In this document: piece by piece, positions 15,551 through 25,354 of the stretch
Layout of the letters: the number at the start of each line of letters is the position of its first letter
Numbering within the stretch: the first letter of the stretch is position 1
Origin: Baia soyae
GTDB taxonomy: Bacteria > Bacillota > Bacilli > Thermoactinomycetales > Thermoactinomycetaceae
NCBI RefSeq assembly: GCF_004341445.1
Contig: NZ_SLXV01000031.1
Coordinates: 1 to 36,742 of the forward strand
Direction: 5' to 3'
DNA: 36,742 nucleotides
Position numbers and translations under genes: made by a program
The notes under the pieces: generated by a model
Database searches by the model: none
Told to the model about the DNA's origin: nothing
Seen by the model: the letters and a program-made list of their open reading frames with translations, nothing else

Positions 15551-15585
15551 AAAGAATCCTCTTCAAACCTTGAAGAGGATTCTTT
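15551..15585. terminator. Bidirectional terminator between deacetylase and TylF-like gene
   Basis: A perfect 15-bp stem, AAAGAATCCTCTTCA with TGAAGAGGATTCTTT, with a 5-base loop, lies between convergent genes. A and T ends provide a short U-tract in both directions. Confidence 0.85.
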
Positions 15586-15643
15586 CAGACTATAGATAAA
15601 GTCCTAAAAACGGTAGTGATTAGTAAGCATTATATTCTCCTGG

Positions 15644-16405
15644 TTATTTTGTTTTTCTCCAATAAGCACCATTTGTATCTATCTGTTTAATTTCATCATC
15701 AATGCCAAATTTGGTTCGAAAATCGTGTACTGCAGCTTTACAAAAAGTGACGCTGTAATCATCTATAATGATATAGCCACCTATAGAAACCTTATGATAA
15801 AGATTTGATAAACTATCCCATGTGGAAGAATACATATCTCCATCCAGTCTGGCTATCGCGATTTTTTGGATCGGTGCGGTAGGAAGAGTATCTTCGAACC
15901 ACCCTTTTAAAAATTGTACTTGACCATCAAGCAGATCGAATTTTTTGAAATTTTCAGATACCTCTTCGAGAGAAACTCGTAAATAATCCATTTTATGAAA
16001 AGGGGAAGGTGCATCGGCGGGATATTTTGCTACATTAGGAGGAGGTAGTCCTTCAAATGAATCGGCAACCCAAACATTTCTATCCGTTATCCCATTAGCT
16101 TTCAAAAAGCCCCGCATAAAGATACATGATCCGCCACGCCAAACACCCGTTTCAATAAAGTCTCCTTCTATATTATCGGCAATAACTGATTCCATACATT
16201 GATGTAGATGATCCATGCGTTTTCTACCAATCATACTGACGGCAATCGGTGGCCAATCCATCCCTTCTTGTCTGTGCTCCATTGTCGGATTAAACGCTGC
16301 GTTGTCTGGATGTGGATGTCGAGCTTCTACCTCCAGCCACATTTCAAATAAAATTGTTTTTTTTAGTAATTCTAAATATAAATCAACAGGACTACTTGTA
16401 TTCAC
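15644..16405 (-). CDS. TylF/MycF-family sugar O-methyltransferase
   Basis: 253 aa from a GTG start with AGGAGGAG upstream. The TylF family uses S-adenosylmethionine and Mg2+ to methylate sugar hydroxyls (macrocin, mycinamicin). Diagnostic segments: GDFIETGVWRGGSCIFMRG (SAM site), WVADSFEGLPPP, ARLDGDMYSSTWDSL, GGYIIIDDYS with the metal-binding Asp pair, and a C-terminal W residue near the end. There are no glycopeptide or macrolide genes here, so the target is more likely a cell-surface or spore-surface sugar. A CATAATAT, fitting a sigma-E -10, lies about 50 bases upstream on the minus strand (16461-16454); this is weak. Confidence 0.8.
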   Translation of the reverse strand: MNTSSPVDLYLELLKKTILFEMWLEVEARHPHPDNAAFNPTMEHRQEGMDWPPIAVSMIGRKRMDHLHQCMESVIADNIEGDFIETGVWRGGSCIFMRGFLKANGITDRNVWVADSFEGLPPPNVAKYPADAPSPFHKMDYLRVSLEEVSENFKKFDLLDGQVQFLKGWFEDTLPTAPIQKIAIARLDGDMYSSTWDSLSNLYHKVSIGGYIIIDDYSVTFCKAAVHDFRTKFGIDDEIKQIDTNGAYWRKTK

Positions 16406-16565
16406 AAAATCTCCTCCTCATATAATAAGGAACATTTTCTTCCTCGTTATATCATATTATGGCAAAGGAATACTGGTATAGTTATATCATTTGGTTTAAT
16501 AGAAAAAGGCGCTTTGATCCATCAGTGCTTTCCCAGCTAAAACAATCCGTTTATAAGTGATCTGG

Positions 16566-17282
16566 CTACCAAAACTTAATTATTGAGTTTAACCCTGACT
16601 CCTCTATCAATGTTTTAATTCTCATATCCTTTTCATGATTACTAGATATTAATATTCCTAGTCCTCCATAAGACAGCGCTTTGTGAAAAGTAAGATTGAA
16701 GCTTGTTTCCTTTAAAAAATCTTCAATTGCTGTTAAAACTCCGTTTTTTTCACCGCCTTCATATAAAGCATTATTTATGTGAGAATTCACACCGTTATCT
16801 ACTAATTCTGAAGTACCAGGCAACATACCCTTTTTTGTATAAGGATGTCGATAAGTTTCTGGAATCGTGTCAGGCATATAGTACATATCTCGCCTAGCAT
16901 AGGGCCATTCTGTATCATGAAAGAAAACAAGAGGGAATCTATCTGTTTCTTTCGCCTTTTGCTCAATCAAATGTAGCTCATTAAAAACGGTATACCAGTT
17001 ATGGTCACCATCGATAAGTACTGTATCGTACTGCTCAATATCAGGTAGGGCAACTAGGCTAGCTAGGCATCTCATTTTCATATGGCTATGATATGTTGCT
17101 TCTAAAGCACTCACGTCAAACTTTGGATGAGGATCAATTATATAGGCTGTACCGTTTATTTCCTGACAGTAATTAAGAATTTTCACTGTGTTTATTCCTG
17201 TGTCCGCACCAATCTCTACAATCGTTTTCGCGCCTTCCATCCTGAGAATGGGCTCAATCATTTTCTCCCAAAATATATGCAT
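16566..17282 (-). CDS. Class I SAM-dependent methyltransferase (Methyltransf_24/CmcI-like)
   Basis: 238 aa from the ATG at 17282, which has a perfect AGGAGG; a longer frame to 17309 would place the RBS inside the gene. Motif I is VEIGADTGINTVKIL near residues 22-36, followed by YIIDPHPKFD (motif II acidic residue) and TVLIDGDHNWYTVFNEL, then VFFHDTEWPYARRDMYY. The DGDHNWY and FFHD patterns fit the Methyltransf_24/cephalosporin-hydroxylase-like group, which includes sugar O-methyltransferases. It is on the same strand as the TylF-like gene, 160 bases upstream, so both may act on one glycan. Acceptor unknown. Confidence 0.7.
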   Translation of the reverse strand: MHIFWEKMIEPILRMEGAKTIVEIGADTGINTVKILNYCQEINGTAYIIDPHPKFDVSALEATYHSHMKMRCLASLVALPDIEQYDTVLIDGDHNWYTVFNELHLIEQKAKETDRFPLVFFHDTEWPYARRDMYYMPDTIPETYRHPYTKKGMLPGTSELVDNGVNSHINNALYEGGEKNGVLTAIEDFLKETSFNLTFHKALSYGGLGILISSNHEKDMRIKTLIEESGLNSIIKFW

Positions 17283-17521
17283 AGAAAAACCTCCTAGATA
17301 TCTATCCAAAACATTGTCATAAAAAAAGAAAGCGTATTCTGCTTAATAGGATATGAGTAATGAATTCATTGCATAGCAGTATATGCGATGATCAATTAAT
17401 CTGGTACAGGCTATACCTACACAAGAAAGCTTTTCATCGAAAAATATCATGACTTTTTTATTAAATTCATGTAAGAAATCGCCCTTACTGTCTCATACTA
17501 CATGAGGATAGGAGTGGTACG

Positions 17522-18319
17522 ATGAAGAAATGGAGATGTTTGTTAGGAGTCCTCGTAATCAGTCTGGTGTGGAGTTTGTTGCTTGATTTCACTGTTTATA
17601 CCACTCATGCAGAGGGAAGCCCTCATCCCCAAAAGTCTACAAAACCAAATATTTCAGCTCGCGGTTGTGTCAATAAACATCCTGTTTACTATTCAATAGA
17701 CCTTCCTACGGACCAGAAGAAGGTAGTGATTACATTTGACGATGGTCCAGATGGCATATATACCCCTAAAGTATTAGATATCTTACAACGATATAAAGTG
17801 AAAGCTACTTTTTTTGTCATGGGAAAAAGTGCGGTTCATCATCCGGAACAGCTGAAAAGGATTGTGAATGATGGACATACAGTGGGAAACCATACATGGT
17901 ATCATAGTGATTTTCAGCTTGTTTCCGAAAACGAAATTGAGAAGGACCTTTTGAAGAATGAGAAGTTCATACAAGAAGAGCTAGGCTTTAAACCACTCTT
18001 TGTACGCTCTCCTTTTGGAAGGATCAACGATAAAATTTGCCGTGTAGCATCACGACATAACTATACATTAATCCACTGGGACGTCGATCCAAAAGATTGG
18101 GATGGTAGGAGTGCAGATCGCATCCTTAGCTGGGTAAAGAAAAAGGTGAAACCTGGTTCTATTATTTTATTGCATTCGGGTGGGGGAGAACCGTATCTAG
18201 ATGGCTCGATTAAAGCGCTACCACAGATTATTGAGTATCTCCGCAGTGAAAAGTATCAGATTGTTCCATTACAAGAGGTGCTAAAGATGTCACCTTATGA
18301 GAAAGGTAAGAAAAAATAA
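17522..18319 (+). CDS. Polysaccharide deacetylase (NodB domain), secreted or membrane-anchored
   Basis: 265 aa. A hydrophobic N-terminal segment (residues 5-22, CLLGVLVISLVWSLLLDF) could be a signal peptide or anchor. NodB motif 1 TFDDGPD has Asp73-Asp74; motif 2 NHTWYH gives His124 and His128; motif 3 is RSPFG where RPPYG is commoner, motif 4 WDVDPKDW and motif 5 LLHSGGG. Catalytic and metal residues are complete. Length and layout resemble PdaB-type sporulation deacetylases, and it could serve cortex or surface glycans. It is paralogous to the deacetylase at 14707 but not a recent copy. RBS AGGAGTGG. Confidence 0.82.
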   Translation: MKKWRCLLGVLVISLVWSLLLDFTVYTTHAEGSPHPQKSTKPNISARGCVNKHPVYYSIDLPTDQKKVVITFDDGPDGIYTPKVLDILQRYKVKATFFVMGKSAVHHPEQLKRIVNDGHTVGNHTWYHSDFQLVSENEIEKDLLKNEKFIQEELGFKPLFVRSPFGRINDKICRVASRHNYTLIHWDVDPKDWDGRSADRILSWVKKKVKPGSIILLHSGGGEPYLDGSIKALPQIIEYLRSEKYQIVPLQEVLKMSPYEKGKKK

Positions 18320-18349
18320 GTGCTGTTTGGTATGTTGATTTCTCCAATC

Positions 18350-18400
18350 AGGAGGATTGATCTATTTTTATCATGTAAATAGATCAATCCTCCTTTTTTT
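18350..18400 (+). terminator. Very strong terminator after the second deacetylase
   Basis: An 18-bp perfect stem, AGGAGGATTGATCTATTT with its complement, around a 9-base loop, followed by a run of T. Confidence 0.95.
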
Positions 18401-18446
18401 GATTATTTTTATGCCTTTTAGAATGAAACGTTGCATATGTTTTCAT

Positions 18447-18492
18447 ATAATCCCATTTTGATGAACGTATGGTTACATTAAAATGGGATTAT
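18447..18492. repeat. Inverted repeat upstream of the wHTH gene
   Basis: ATAATCCCATTTT (18447-18459) and AAAATGGGATTAT (18480-18492) are perfect 13-bp arms separated by 20 bases. There is no T-run after the second arm, so a terminator is unlikely. It ends 52 bases before the ATG of the next gene and could be an operator or an RNA leader hairpin. Confidence 0.7.
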
Positions 18493-18544
18493 AGAATAAA
18501 TGATATGGGTGACTATCATTCATGAAGTGAAAGGAAGTTTTATC

Positions 18545-19114
18545 ATGACAAATATAGGAATGGCTGAGCTAACATCTATGCATGGTATGAGTGAGATGTT
18601 ATTACGTTATCACCGTATAATGGGCATGAATCATGAACAACTGATCTTGTTACAAGCAAGTATCCAGTTACATGATCCTATGGAGATTGAAGAGGCAACT
18701 GGGTTTTCGAGAGATACGGTTATGGAATTATTTTCACAGATGTCGGAGTTGGGTGTTATCCGCTTTAATGAGCACAAAGAGCTTGATTATCAGGATTTAT
18801 TTGAAACCTTAAAATCAATTGAAAAGAGATCTATGCCATTTCGCGAACGGTTAACGCGGGAATATTCGAAAGCGTCACGAACGAATCAGAAGCATGTAGG
18901 ACATGTAGAACTGGTGCCTGTGAAAAAGGGAGTTGCGGTGAAGTTAACGGATGGTACCTTTCTCTCCATTAAGCAGACAAAGGATTTGAGCAACGAATTA
19001 ATCATGTTTGCCCAATCTATGAAAGAAGAGGACTTACAACGTTTTAATCGAAATGTTCATCAGAAGCAAGAGGTGCAAAACGATGATCATCGCTATGAAG
19101 AGTATGAAGATTAA
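18545..19114 (+). CDS. Winged-helix protein, DnaD N-terminal-like, uncharacterised
   Basis: 189 aa from ATG 18545, chosen for the AAAGGAAG upstream; a longer frame starts at 18500. Residues 20-75 look like a winged helix: LLRYHRIMGMNHEQLILLQ, then DPMEIEEATGFSRDTVMELFSQMSELGVIRF, where the recognition helix follows the pattern of DnaD N-terminal domains and of RepA/replication initiators. A charged C-terminal half ends in an acidic HRYEEYED tail. Position just upstream of ruvC with its own inverted repeat suggests a regulator or replication helper. In B. subtilis bofC occupies this spot and this is not BofC. Function unknown. Confidence 0.6.
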   Translation: MTNIGMAELTSMHGMSEMLLRYHRIMGMNHEQLILLQASIQLHDPMEIEEATGFSRDTVMELFSQMSELGVIRFNEHKELDYQDLFETLKSIEKRSMPFRERLTREYSKASRTNQKHVGHVELVPVKKGVAVKLTDGTFLSIKQTKDLSNELIMFAQSMKEEDLQRFNRNVHQKQEVQNDDHRYEEYED

Positions 19115-19133
19115 CTTCAAGTTATGATATAAT
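19105..19133 (+). promoter_or_regulatory. Candidate sigma-A promoter of the ruvC operon
   Basis: TGAAGA (19105-19110), 17-base spacer, then TATAAT (19128-19133) with the extended TG two bases before it. It overlaps the end of the upstream gene and lies 47 bases before the ruvC start. Confidence 0.65.
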
Positions 19134-19180
19134 GAAAATTCCTAGAATGTGTGTTCGCTTGGCGTAAAGGGGAGAATGTT

Positions 19181-19684
19181 TTGCGGATTATGGGGATCGA
19201 CCCGGGCTATGCGCTTGTGGGATATGGAGTGATTGACCAAAAAGGTGGCAGACTGGAAGCTGTTGATTATGGTGCGATTCAGACAGAGCCGCATTACTCT
19301 ATCCCAACCCGAATGAAGCAGGTCTATGATGCGATGAAGATCTTATTAGATCGCTTTCAACCTGAAGTAGTGGCGATTGAGAAATTATTTTTTAATAAAA
19401 ACGTAAATAATGCCTTGCTTGTGGTTCAGGCACGAGGTGTAATCATCTTAGCGGTGGAAGAGGCAGGAATCCCGATTACAGAATATACCCCTTCTCAGGT
19501 GAAAGTGGGCGCTGTGGGATATGGGAAGGCAGAGAAGCGCCAGGTACAAGAAATGGTGAAGATGCTACTCCGTTTGTCTAAGGTTCCCAAACCAGATGAT
19601 GTAGCAGATGCACTGGCAATCGCAATCTGTGAGGCCCATTCTTCCAAGTCGATATCTCAAGTAGGACGAGGAGGGATTTCGTGA
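19181..19684 (+). CDS. ruvC: Holliday junction endonuclease RuvC
   Basis: 167 aa from TTG 19181, which has AAAGGGGAG 7 bases upstream and gives the family start RIMGIDPG; a longer frame begins at 19151. RuvC cuts Holliday junctions symmetrically as a dimer on a RuvAB-junction complex. Catalytic acids are in place: Asp7 (GIDPG), Glu67 (AIEKLFF), Asp140 and Asp143 (PDDVADA). Length fits the family (about 165-173). The stop overlaps the ruvA start, so the genes are coupled. B. subtilis lacks ruvC and uses RecU, so its presence is a taxonomic hint. Confidence 0.92.
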   Translation: MRIMGIDPGYALVGYGVIDQKGGRLEAVDYGAIQTEPHYSIPTRMKQVYDAMKILLDRFQPEVVAIEKLFFNKNVNNALLVVQARGVIILAVEEAGIPITEYTPSQVKVGAVGYGKAEKRQVQEMVKMLLRLSKVPKPDDVADALAIAICEAHSSKSISQVGRGGIS

Positions 19685-20319
19685 TGATTGATTTTTTACG
19701 GGGATCGATGGCATACCGAGGAGCAGACTATATAGCAGTTGAAGTAAGTGGGGTTGGGTATCGAGTGACAGTAACCAATCCATTTTCCTATGAAGAACAC
19801 GAGTCGCTCTTTCTTTATACCCATCAAGTTGTACGAGAGGATGCCCAGTTATTATATGGCTTTCAAACGACAGATGAACGAGATTTATTTCGTTTGCTAC
19901 TAGAGGTTTCGGGAATTGGTCCTAAAGCTGGGATTGGGATTTTAGCAGGAGGGACGCCCGGGCAGATTGTGTCGGCGATTCAGTTAGAGGATTTAAAATT
20001 TCTAACGGCACTACCTGGAATTGGGAAGAAAACAGCACAACGGATTGTGTTGGATTTAAAAGATAAATTACAAAAGTTGGGCTGGGATCGTCGATTCCAA
20101 TTGACTTTATCGTTGCCAGACCAAATGGTGGAGCAACCTCTTCGTCGTGCAACGGACGATGACCCTACTATGCGAGATGTAGTAGATGCATTAATGGGGC
20201 TTGGGTATCATGAAGAGGAAGCCCGATCATCGGTGATGAAAGCGCGAGAATCTAGCGAAAAAGAGCTTTCCACGGGAGAGTGGATTCGTCTAGCTCTACA
20301 AGTGTCCGGGAAGAGATAG
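19681..20319 (+). CDS. ruvA: Holliday junction branch-migration protein RuvA
   Basis: 212 aa (211 if ATG 19684 is used; GTG 19681 and ATG are adjacent and both follow GAGGAGGGA). RuvA tetramers bind the four-way junction and load RuvB. The OB-fold N-terminus (MIDFLRGSMAYRG) is followed by two helix-hairpin-helix motifs, LLEVSGIGPKAGIGIL near residues 71-86 and LTALPGIGKKTAQRIVLDL near 106-124, then a linker and the C-terminal RuvB-binding domain (VVDALMGLGYHEEEA). It is 12 bases from ruvB. Confidence 0.95.
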   Translation: MMIDFLRGSMAYRGADYIAVEVSGVGYRVTVTNPFSYEEHESLFLYTHQVVREDAQLLYGFQTTDERDLFRLLLEVSGIGPKAGIGILAGGTPGQIVSAIQLEDLKFLTALPGIGKKTAQRIVLDLKDKLQKLGWDRRFQLTLSLPDQMVEQPLRRATDDDPTMRDVVDALMGLGYHEEEARSSVMKARESSEKELSTGEWIRLALQVSGKR

Positions 20320-20330
20320 GAGGGTGAAGG

Positions 20331-21335
20331 ATGGAAGAACGGATCATCTCAAGCAAGATGATGATGGAAGAGGATGAGATGGTTGAGTTTAGTCTGCGCC
20401 CTCGATCTCTGCGAGAGTATATCGGACAGTCTAGGGCCAAGGAGAATCTAAAGATTTACATAGAAGCGGCGAAGATGAGAAATGAAACGCTGGATCATGT
20501 CTTGCTATATGGTCCCCCGGGTCTAGGGAAGACAACCCTTTCTCATATTATTGCAAACGAGATGGGAGCCCAGATTCGCACGACTTCAGGTCCTGCGATT
20601 GAACGTCCTGGAGATTTGGCGGCAATTTTGACTAACCTACAACCGCATGATTTTTTATTTATCGATGAAATACATAGATTAAATCGTTCTGTAGAAGAAG
20701 TGTTATATCCTGCGATGGAGGATTTTGCGCTTGATATTATGATTGGTAAGGGACCAAGTGCCCACTCGGTTCGGTTGGACCTGCCCCCTTTTACATTGGT
20801 AGGAGCGACTACAAGAGCGGGTTCTCTTTCTGCCCCCCTCCGAGATCGATTTGGCGTAGTCAGCCGTTTGGAGTATTATACTCAAGAAGAGTTGGCTTTT
20901 ATTGTGATGAGAGCGGCTGATTTATTACGAGTAGGTATTCGGGAAGAGGGGGCTCTCGAGATTGCGACTCGTTCCCGTGGGACCCCTCGTGTGGCGAATC
21001 GACTTCTAAAGCGAGTACGTGACTTCGTTCAAGTGCAAGGGGATGGGATTATCACAGGAGAGGCCGCCCGAGACGCATTAGACCGAATTCAAGTGGATAG
21101 ACTGGGACTAGATCACGTCGACCACCGACTGCTACTTGCGATTATCGAGAAATTCCGCGGAGGTCCTGTGGGGCTTGATACGATCGCGGCCACTATTGGT
21201 GAAGAGCCGAATACCATCGAAGACGTGTACGAGCCCTATCTAATGCAAATCGGCTTCCTCCAAAGAACCCCACGTGGACGGATGGTCACGTTACGTTGTT
21301 GCGAACACTTTGGCGTACAGTGGCCTGAGGCATAA
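20331..21335 (+). CDS. ruvB: Holliday junction ATP-dependent helicase RuvB
   Basis: 334 aa, standard length. AAA+ hexamer motor of branch migration. Walker A GPPGLGKT is at residues 61-68, Walker B FLFIDEIH at 109-115, sensor and arginine-finger region [18 protein letters not shown], and the C-terminal winged helix ends in [28 protein letters not shown] precedes the ATG. It forms an operon with ruvC and ruvA and probably queA (44 bases downstream). Confidence 0.96.
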   Translation: MEERIISSKMMMEEDEMVEFSLRPRSLREYIGQSRAKENLKIYIEAAKMRNETLDHVLLYGPPGLGKTTLSHIIANEMGAQIRTTSGPAIERPGDLAAILTNLQPHDFLFIDEIHRLNRSVEEVLYPAMEDFALDIMIGKGPSAHSVRLDLPPFTLVGATTRAGSLSAPLRDRFGVVSRLEYYTQEELAFIVMRAADLLRVGIREEGALEIATRSRGTPRVANRLLKRVRDFVQVQGDGIITGEAARDALDRIQVDRLGLDHVDHRLLLAIIEKFRGGPVGLDTIAATIGEEPNTIEDVYEPYLMQIGFLQRTPRGRMVTLRCCEHFGVQWPEA

Positions 21336-21379
21336 TTTCGTTTTTTTGTTTTTGTAATGACATTCTGGAGTGAGCATAT

Positions 21380-22417
21380 ATGAACGTAGCAGATTTTTCA
21401 TTTGAATTACCTAAGGAGTTAATCGCACAGACTCCTTTAACCGATCGAACTGCTTCTCGATTAATGATCGTAAACCGTAACTCAGGAGAGCTAACGCATA
21501 CACAATTTCCTGAGATTGTGAGCTATCTAGAAGCAGGAGATGTCCTGGTACTAAACGATAGCCGGGTTCGACCGGCACGCCTCATTGGGACGAAAGCAGA
21601 CACAGGAGCGAAGATTGAGCTTCTATTGCTCCAACCGATGGGCGGAGATCGCTGGGAAGCCCTAGTGAAGCCAGCTAAGAGGGTGAAGCCAGGATCCGTC
21701 ATCCAGTTTGGTAATGGTGGAGAACTGCGAGCTGTTGCGGAGGAGTCTACCGAAGTGGCAGGGGGGCGTGTGTTTCGTTTAGAGTATCAAGTAGACGATA
21801 TAGAAACCCTGTTTACGCGATTAGGAGAGATGCCTTTACCTCCTTATATCCACGAGCAATTAGATGATCCAGAACGCTATCAGACAGTTTTCTCTCGTTC
21901 GATCGGCTCTGCGGCTGCTCCCACGGCAGGGCTCCATTTTACGGATGAGATTTTGACAGCGATTCGCGAAAAAGGGGTACAAGTTTCCTTCGTGACCCTT
22001 CATGTGGGATTAGGTACATTTCGTCCTGTCACAGTGGAGAACATCGAAGAGCATCAAATGCATGCAGAGTATTATGAGATGAACGAAGAGACAGCATCTA
22101 CTATCAGAGAAGCAAAAAAAGCAGGAAAACGAGTGATTGCCGTCGGAACGACTTCGATTCGTACCTTGGAGACCATTGCGGGAAGGTTTGCGTCAGAGGT
22201 GCAAGCTTGTAGCGGCTGGACGGATATCTTTATCTATCCGGGATATGAGTTTCAAGTAGTAGATGGATTATTGACGAATTTTCACTTACCACAATCCACT
22301 CTATTAATGCTGGGAAGCGCCTTTAGTAGTCGGGATATCTTGCTTCATGCTTATGAAGTAGCGGTGCAGGAGCGATATCGGTTCTTTAGTTTTGGAGATG
22401 CGATGTTGCTTATATGA
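21380..22417 (+). CDS. queA: S-adenosylmethionine:tRNA ribosyltransferase-isomerase QueA
   Basis: 345 aa, typical length. QueA transfers and rearranges the ribosyl moiety of SAM onto preQ1 at tRNA position 34, giving epoxyqueuosine. Recognisable segments are [15 protein letters not shown] near the start, [49 protein letters not shown] and [13 protein letters not shown], and [16 protein letters not shown] near the end. Neighbour of tgt, the enzyme before it in the pathway. RBS is GGAGTGAG. Confidence 0.96.
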   Translation: MNVADFSFELPKELIAQTPLTDRTASRLMIVNRNSGELTHTQFPEIVSYLEAGDVLVLNDSRVRPARLIGTKADTGAKIELLLLQPMGGDRWEALVKPAKRVKPGSVIQFGNGGELRAVAEESTEVAGGRVFRLEYQVDDIETLFTRLGEMPLPPYIHEQLDDPERYQTVFSRSIGSAAAPTAGLHFTDEILTAIREKGVQVSFVTLHVGLGTFRPVTVENIEEHQMHAEYYEMNEETASTIREAKKAGKRVIAVGTTSIRTLETIAGRFASEVQACSGWTDIFIYPGYEFQVVDGLLTNFHLPQSTLLMLGSAFSSRDILLHAYEVAVQERYRFFSFGDAMLLI

Positions 22418-22436
22418 TGACTTGTCTTCTATAATA

Positions 22437-22467
22437 TTGGCAGTGACAAAGGTTTTTTCGTTATAAT
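22437..22467 (+). promoter_or_regulatory. Possible sigma-A promoter of tgt
   Basis: TATAAT at 22462-22467 is a consensus -10, with TTGGCA at 22437-22442 as a weak -35 at a long 19-base spacing. It lies in the 79-base queA-tgt gap, 29 bases before the TTG start, so tgt-yajC may have its own transcript. Confidence 0.4.
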
Positions 22468-22481
22468 GGATAATAAGTTAG

Positions 22482-23633
<1,152 letters not shown>

Positions 23634-23662
23634 ATTGAACACTACACTTAGGAGGAATACCC

Positions 23663-24004
23663 ATGCAACAGTACCAAGCATTTATTTTCCCTGTTTTGCT
23701 AATCGCGATTTTCTACTTTTTGCTAATCCGTCCCCAAAACAAGAGTCGTAAACAACGTAATGCTATGATCTCTTCGTTGAAAAAGGGAGACAAAGTGGTA
23801 ACGATTGGCGGGCTTCACGGTACGATCGTAGATTTAAATGACCAGACCATTACCATTAAAGTAAACGATAACACTCGTCTTGTTTTTGAACGTGCTGCGA
23901 TTAACGAAAAGAAAACCGTTGATGCTGCTACTCCTGCTAAAACAGAGGAAGTAAGGGAAGAAGTAACGGCTTCTTCTACCGAAGAGACAAAAGAAGAAAA
24001 GTAA
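23663..24004 (+). CDS. yajC: Preprotein translocase subunit YajC
   Basis: 113 aa. An N-terminal membrane helix at residues 7-23 (FIFPVLLIAIFYFLLIR) leads to the conserved RPQNKSRKQRNAMISSLKKGDKVVTIGGLHGTI block, then a Glu/Thr-rich tail. YajC associates with SecDF and YidC and helps Sec translocation. It sits after tgt as in most Firmicutes, about 3.5 kb ahead of secD. RBS AGGAGG. The terminator follows at once. Confidence 0.93.
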   Translation: MQQYQAFIFPVLLIAIFYFLLIRPQNKSRKQRNAMISSLKKGDKVVTIGGLHGTIVDLNDQTITIKVNDNTRLVFERAAINEKKTVDAATPAKTEEVREEVTASSTEETKEEK

Positions 24005-24058
24005 AAGATAAAAAAGCTATTTTCTCCGATCAAAGGAGAGAATAGCTTTTTATCTTTT
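24003..24058. terminator. Bidirectional terminator between yajC and yrzE-like gene
   Basis: AAAAGATA-AAAAGCTATT-TCTCC pairs with GGAGA-AATAGCTTTT-TATCTTTT around a short loop. It spans the stop of the convergent minus-strand gene. Confidence 0.85.
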
Positions 24059-24442
24059 GGATAGATTGATCCCAATCATCCCGCCTAAGGCACCTAGTCC
24101 AAATGAGCATACTCCAAATATCAACGGCTCTACTCGTAGCGAGGTATCAAAGGCGAGAAATCCAATGATCATTAATATCAGCGTATAAAGAATGCCCTGA
24201 ATCCCGCCCATAATCCAGCCATTTCGCTCTGTCCGTTTTCCGGAGATCAAACCGCCTGTAAAAATCGAGCTAGCGTTGATCAAAAAAGTAATCCATGGCA
24301 AGCTACTTGTTTCAAGGTCCGTGTAGCGAAGGATGACAGCTGTACCGAGAGAAAGAATCAGCACTGATGACCAAATCACACTTTGACCGATAATCCATGG
24401 GTTTAGGACAGTTCGATTGGAATGAAAGATTGTTGCTTTCAT
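24050..24442 (-). CDS. yrzE: TIGR04086/YrzE-type membrane protein
   Basis: 130 aa from ATG 24442 (a longer frame reaches 24499; the GGGAG before 24442 is 11 bases away, so the start is not certain). Four hydrophobic segments: PWIIGQSVIWSSVLILSLGTAVIL, LPWITFLINASSIFTGGLISG, GWIMGGIQGILYTLILMIIGFL and PLIFGVCSFGLGALGGMIGI. This four-helix, Gly-rich layout and the position between yajC and a DUF421 gene match B. subtilis yrzE. Function unknown. Confidence 0.7.
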   Translation of the reverse strand: MKATIFHSNRTVLNPWIIGQSVIWSSVLILSLGTAVILRYTDLETSSLPWITFLINASSIFTGGLISGKRTERNGWIMGGIQGILYTLILMIIGFLAFDTSLRVEPLIFGVCSFGLGALGGMIGINLSKR

Positions 24443-24610
24443 AAAGGATATGACTCCCTTCCCTTCATCTTTGGTACAACTTATGAGCAAGTCCGTCAAT
24501 ATATGATTTATAGTGGGGATTTCTCAATCATAAAAAATCAGCTTACGGTCAAAATAACAAATAGGACTTTTGATGATCACTAGGCTCACTGCCTGAAAGG
24601 AGGGAACTGC

Positions 24611-25297
24611 GTGCTCTGGATGTCAGTACTACGAACCATCTTCATCTATACCTTTGTGTTCTTCATGATGAGACTAATGGGCAAAAGAGAAATTGGGAAA
24701 TTATCGATATTTGATTTAATTGTCTCATTCATGATTGCCGATCTAAGCGCAATCGTATTAGATGATATTGAAAGACCACTCGTAGATGCCATAGTACCCA
24801 TTCTCGCTTTGGTTTTATTACAAATTGGGATGTCATACTTGTTGCTCAAGAGTCGCAAAGCACGCAACCTGATTGAAGGAGAGCCAGCTGTCATTGTCAG
24901 AGATGGGAAAATTATTGACTCCATGATGACGAAATCAAGATATAACCTAGATGACTTGCTCATGCAATTACGTGAAAAAGACATCCCTGATGTATCGGAT
25001 GTAGAGATTGCCATACTAGAGACTTCAGGGAAATTAAGTGTGTTTCCTAAGGTGGAAAAAGCCCGATTAACCAAGGGAGATATACAAAATGACGGCTCCA
25101 AGTTACGCCCGTTTCGCATGCCAATCCCCGTCATTATCGAAGGAAGAGTGCAGGAACAGGAACTACAGGAATCGGGATATAATCATATATGGCTCAAGCA
25201 AGAATTACGAAAAAAGGGAGTAAAAGATTTTAAAAATGTGTTTTATGCAAGTGTGGATCAATATGGAAATATCTATATCGATTTAAGAGATACATAG
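24611..25297 (+). CDS. yrbG: DUF421 membrane protein, YrbG-like
   Basis: 228 aa from GTG 24611 after AAAGGAGGG. Three N-terminal hydrophobic segments within residues 1-80 (LRTIFIYTFVFFMMRLMGKREIGKLSIFDLIVSFMIADL is the family opening) are followed by a soluble domain. The conserved RNLIEGEPAVIVRDGKI, LMQLREKDIPDVSDVEIAILETSGKLSV and NVFYASVDQYGNIYIDLRD blocks are hallmarks of DUF421 proteins such as YetF, YkjA and YrbG. Related YetF-type proteins belong to spore germination-associated complexes in B. subtilis, as I recall. The synteny with yrzE and spoVB supports YrbG. Confidence 0.82.
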   Translation: MLWMSVLRTIFIYTFVFFMMRLMGKREIGKLSIFDLIVSFMIADLSAIVLDDIERPLVDAIVPILALVLLQIGMSYLLLKSRKARNLIEGEPAVIVRDGKIIDSMMTKSRYNLDDLLMQLREKDIPDVSDVEIAILETSGKLSVFPKVEKARLTKGDIQNDGSKLRPFRMPIPVIIEGRVQEQELQESGYNHIWLKQELRKKGVKDFKNVFYASVDQYGNIYIDLRDT

Positions 25298-25304
25298 ATA
25301 CATA

Positions 25305-25352
25305 ATGCCTTTGCCTAAGATGAAGGAATCATTTTAAGCAAAGGCATCTTCT
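25305..25352. terminator. Terminator between yrbG-like gene and spoVB
   Basis: ATGCCTTTGC (25305-25314) pairs with GCAAAGGCAT (25338-25347) across a 23-base loop, followed by a weak T/C run. It separates convergent genes. Confidence 0.6.
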
Positions 25353-25354
25353 GT

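Noticed and set aside
21336-21379. Possible preQ1 riboswitch before queA
   Set aside because: The 44-base gap is a T-rich run with no hairpin and pseudoknot features; too short for a riboswitch plus expression platform.
24646-25134. 162-aa minus-strand open frame inside the DUF421 gene
   Set aside because: It is antisense to a well-supported family gene, with no RBS and no recognisable domain.
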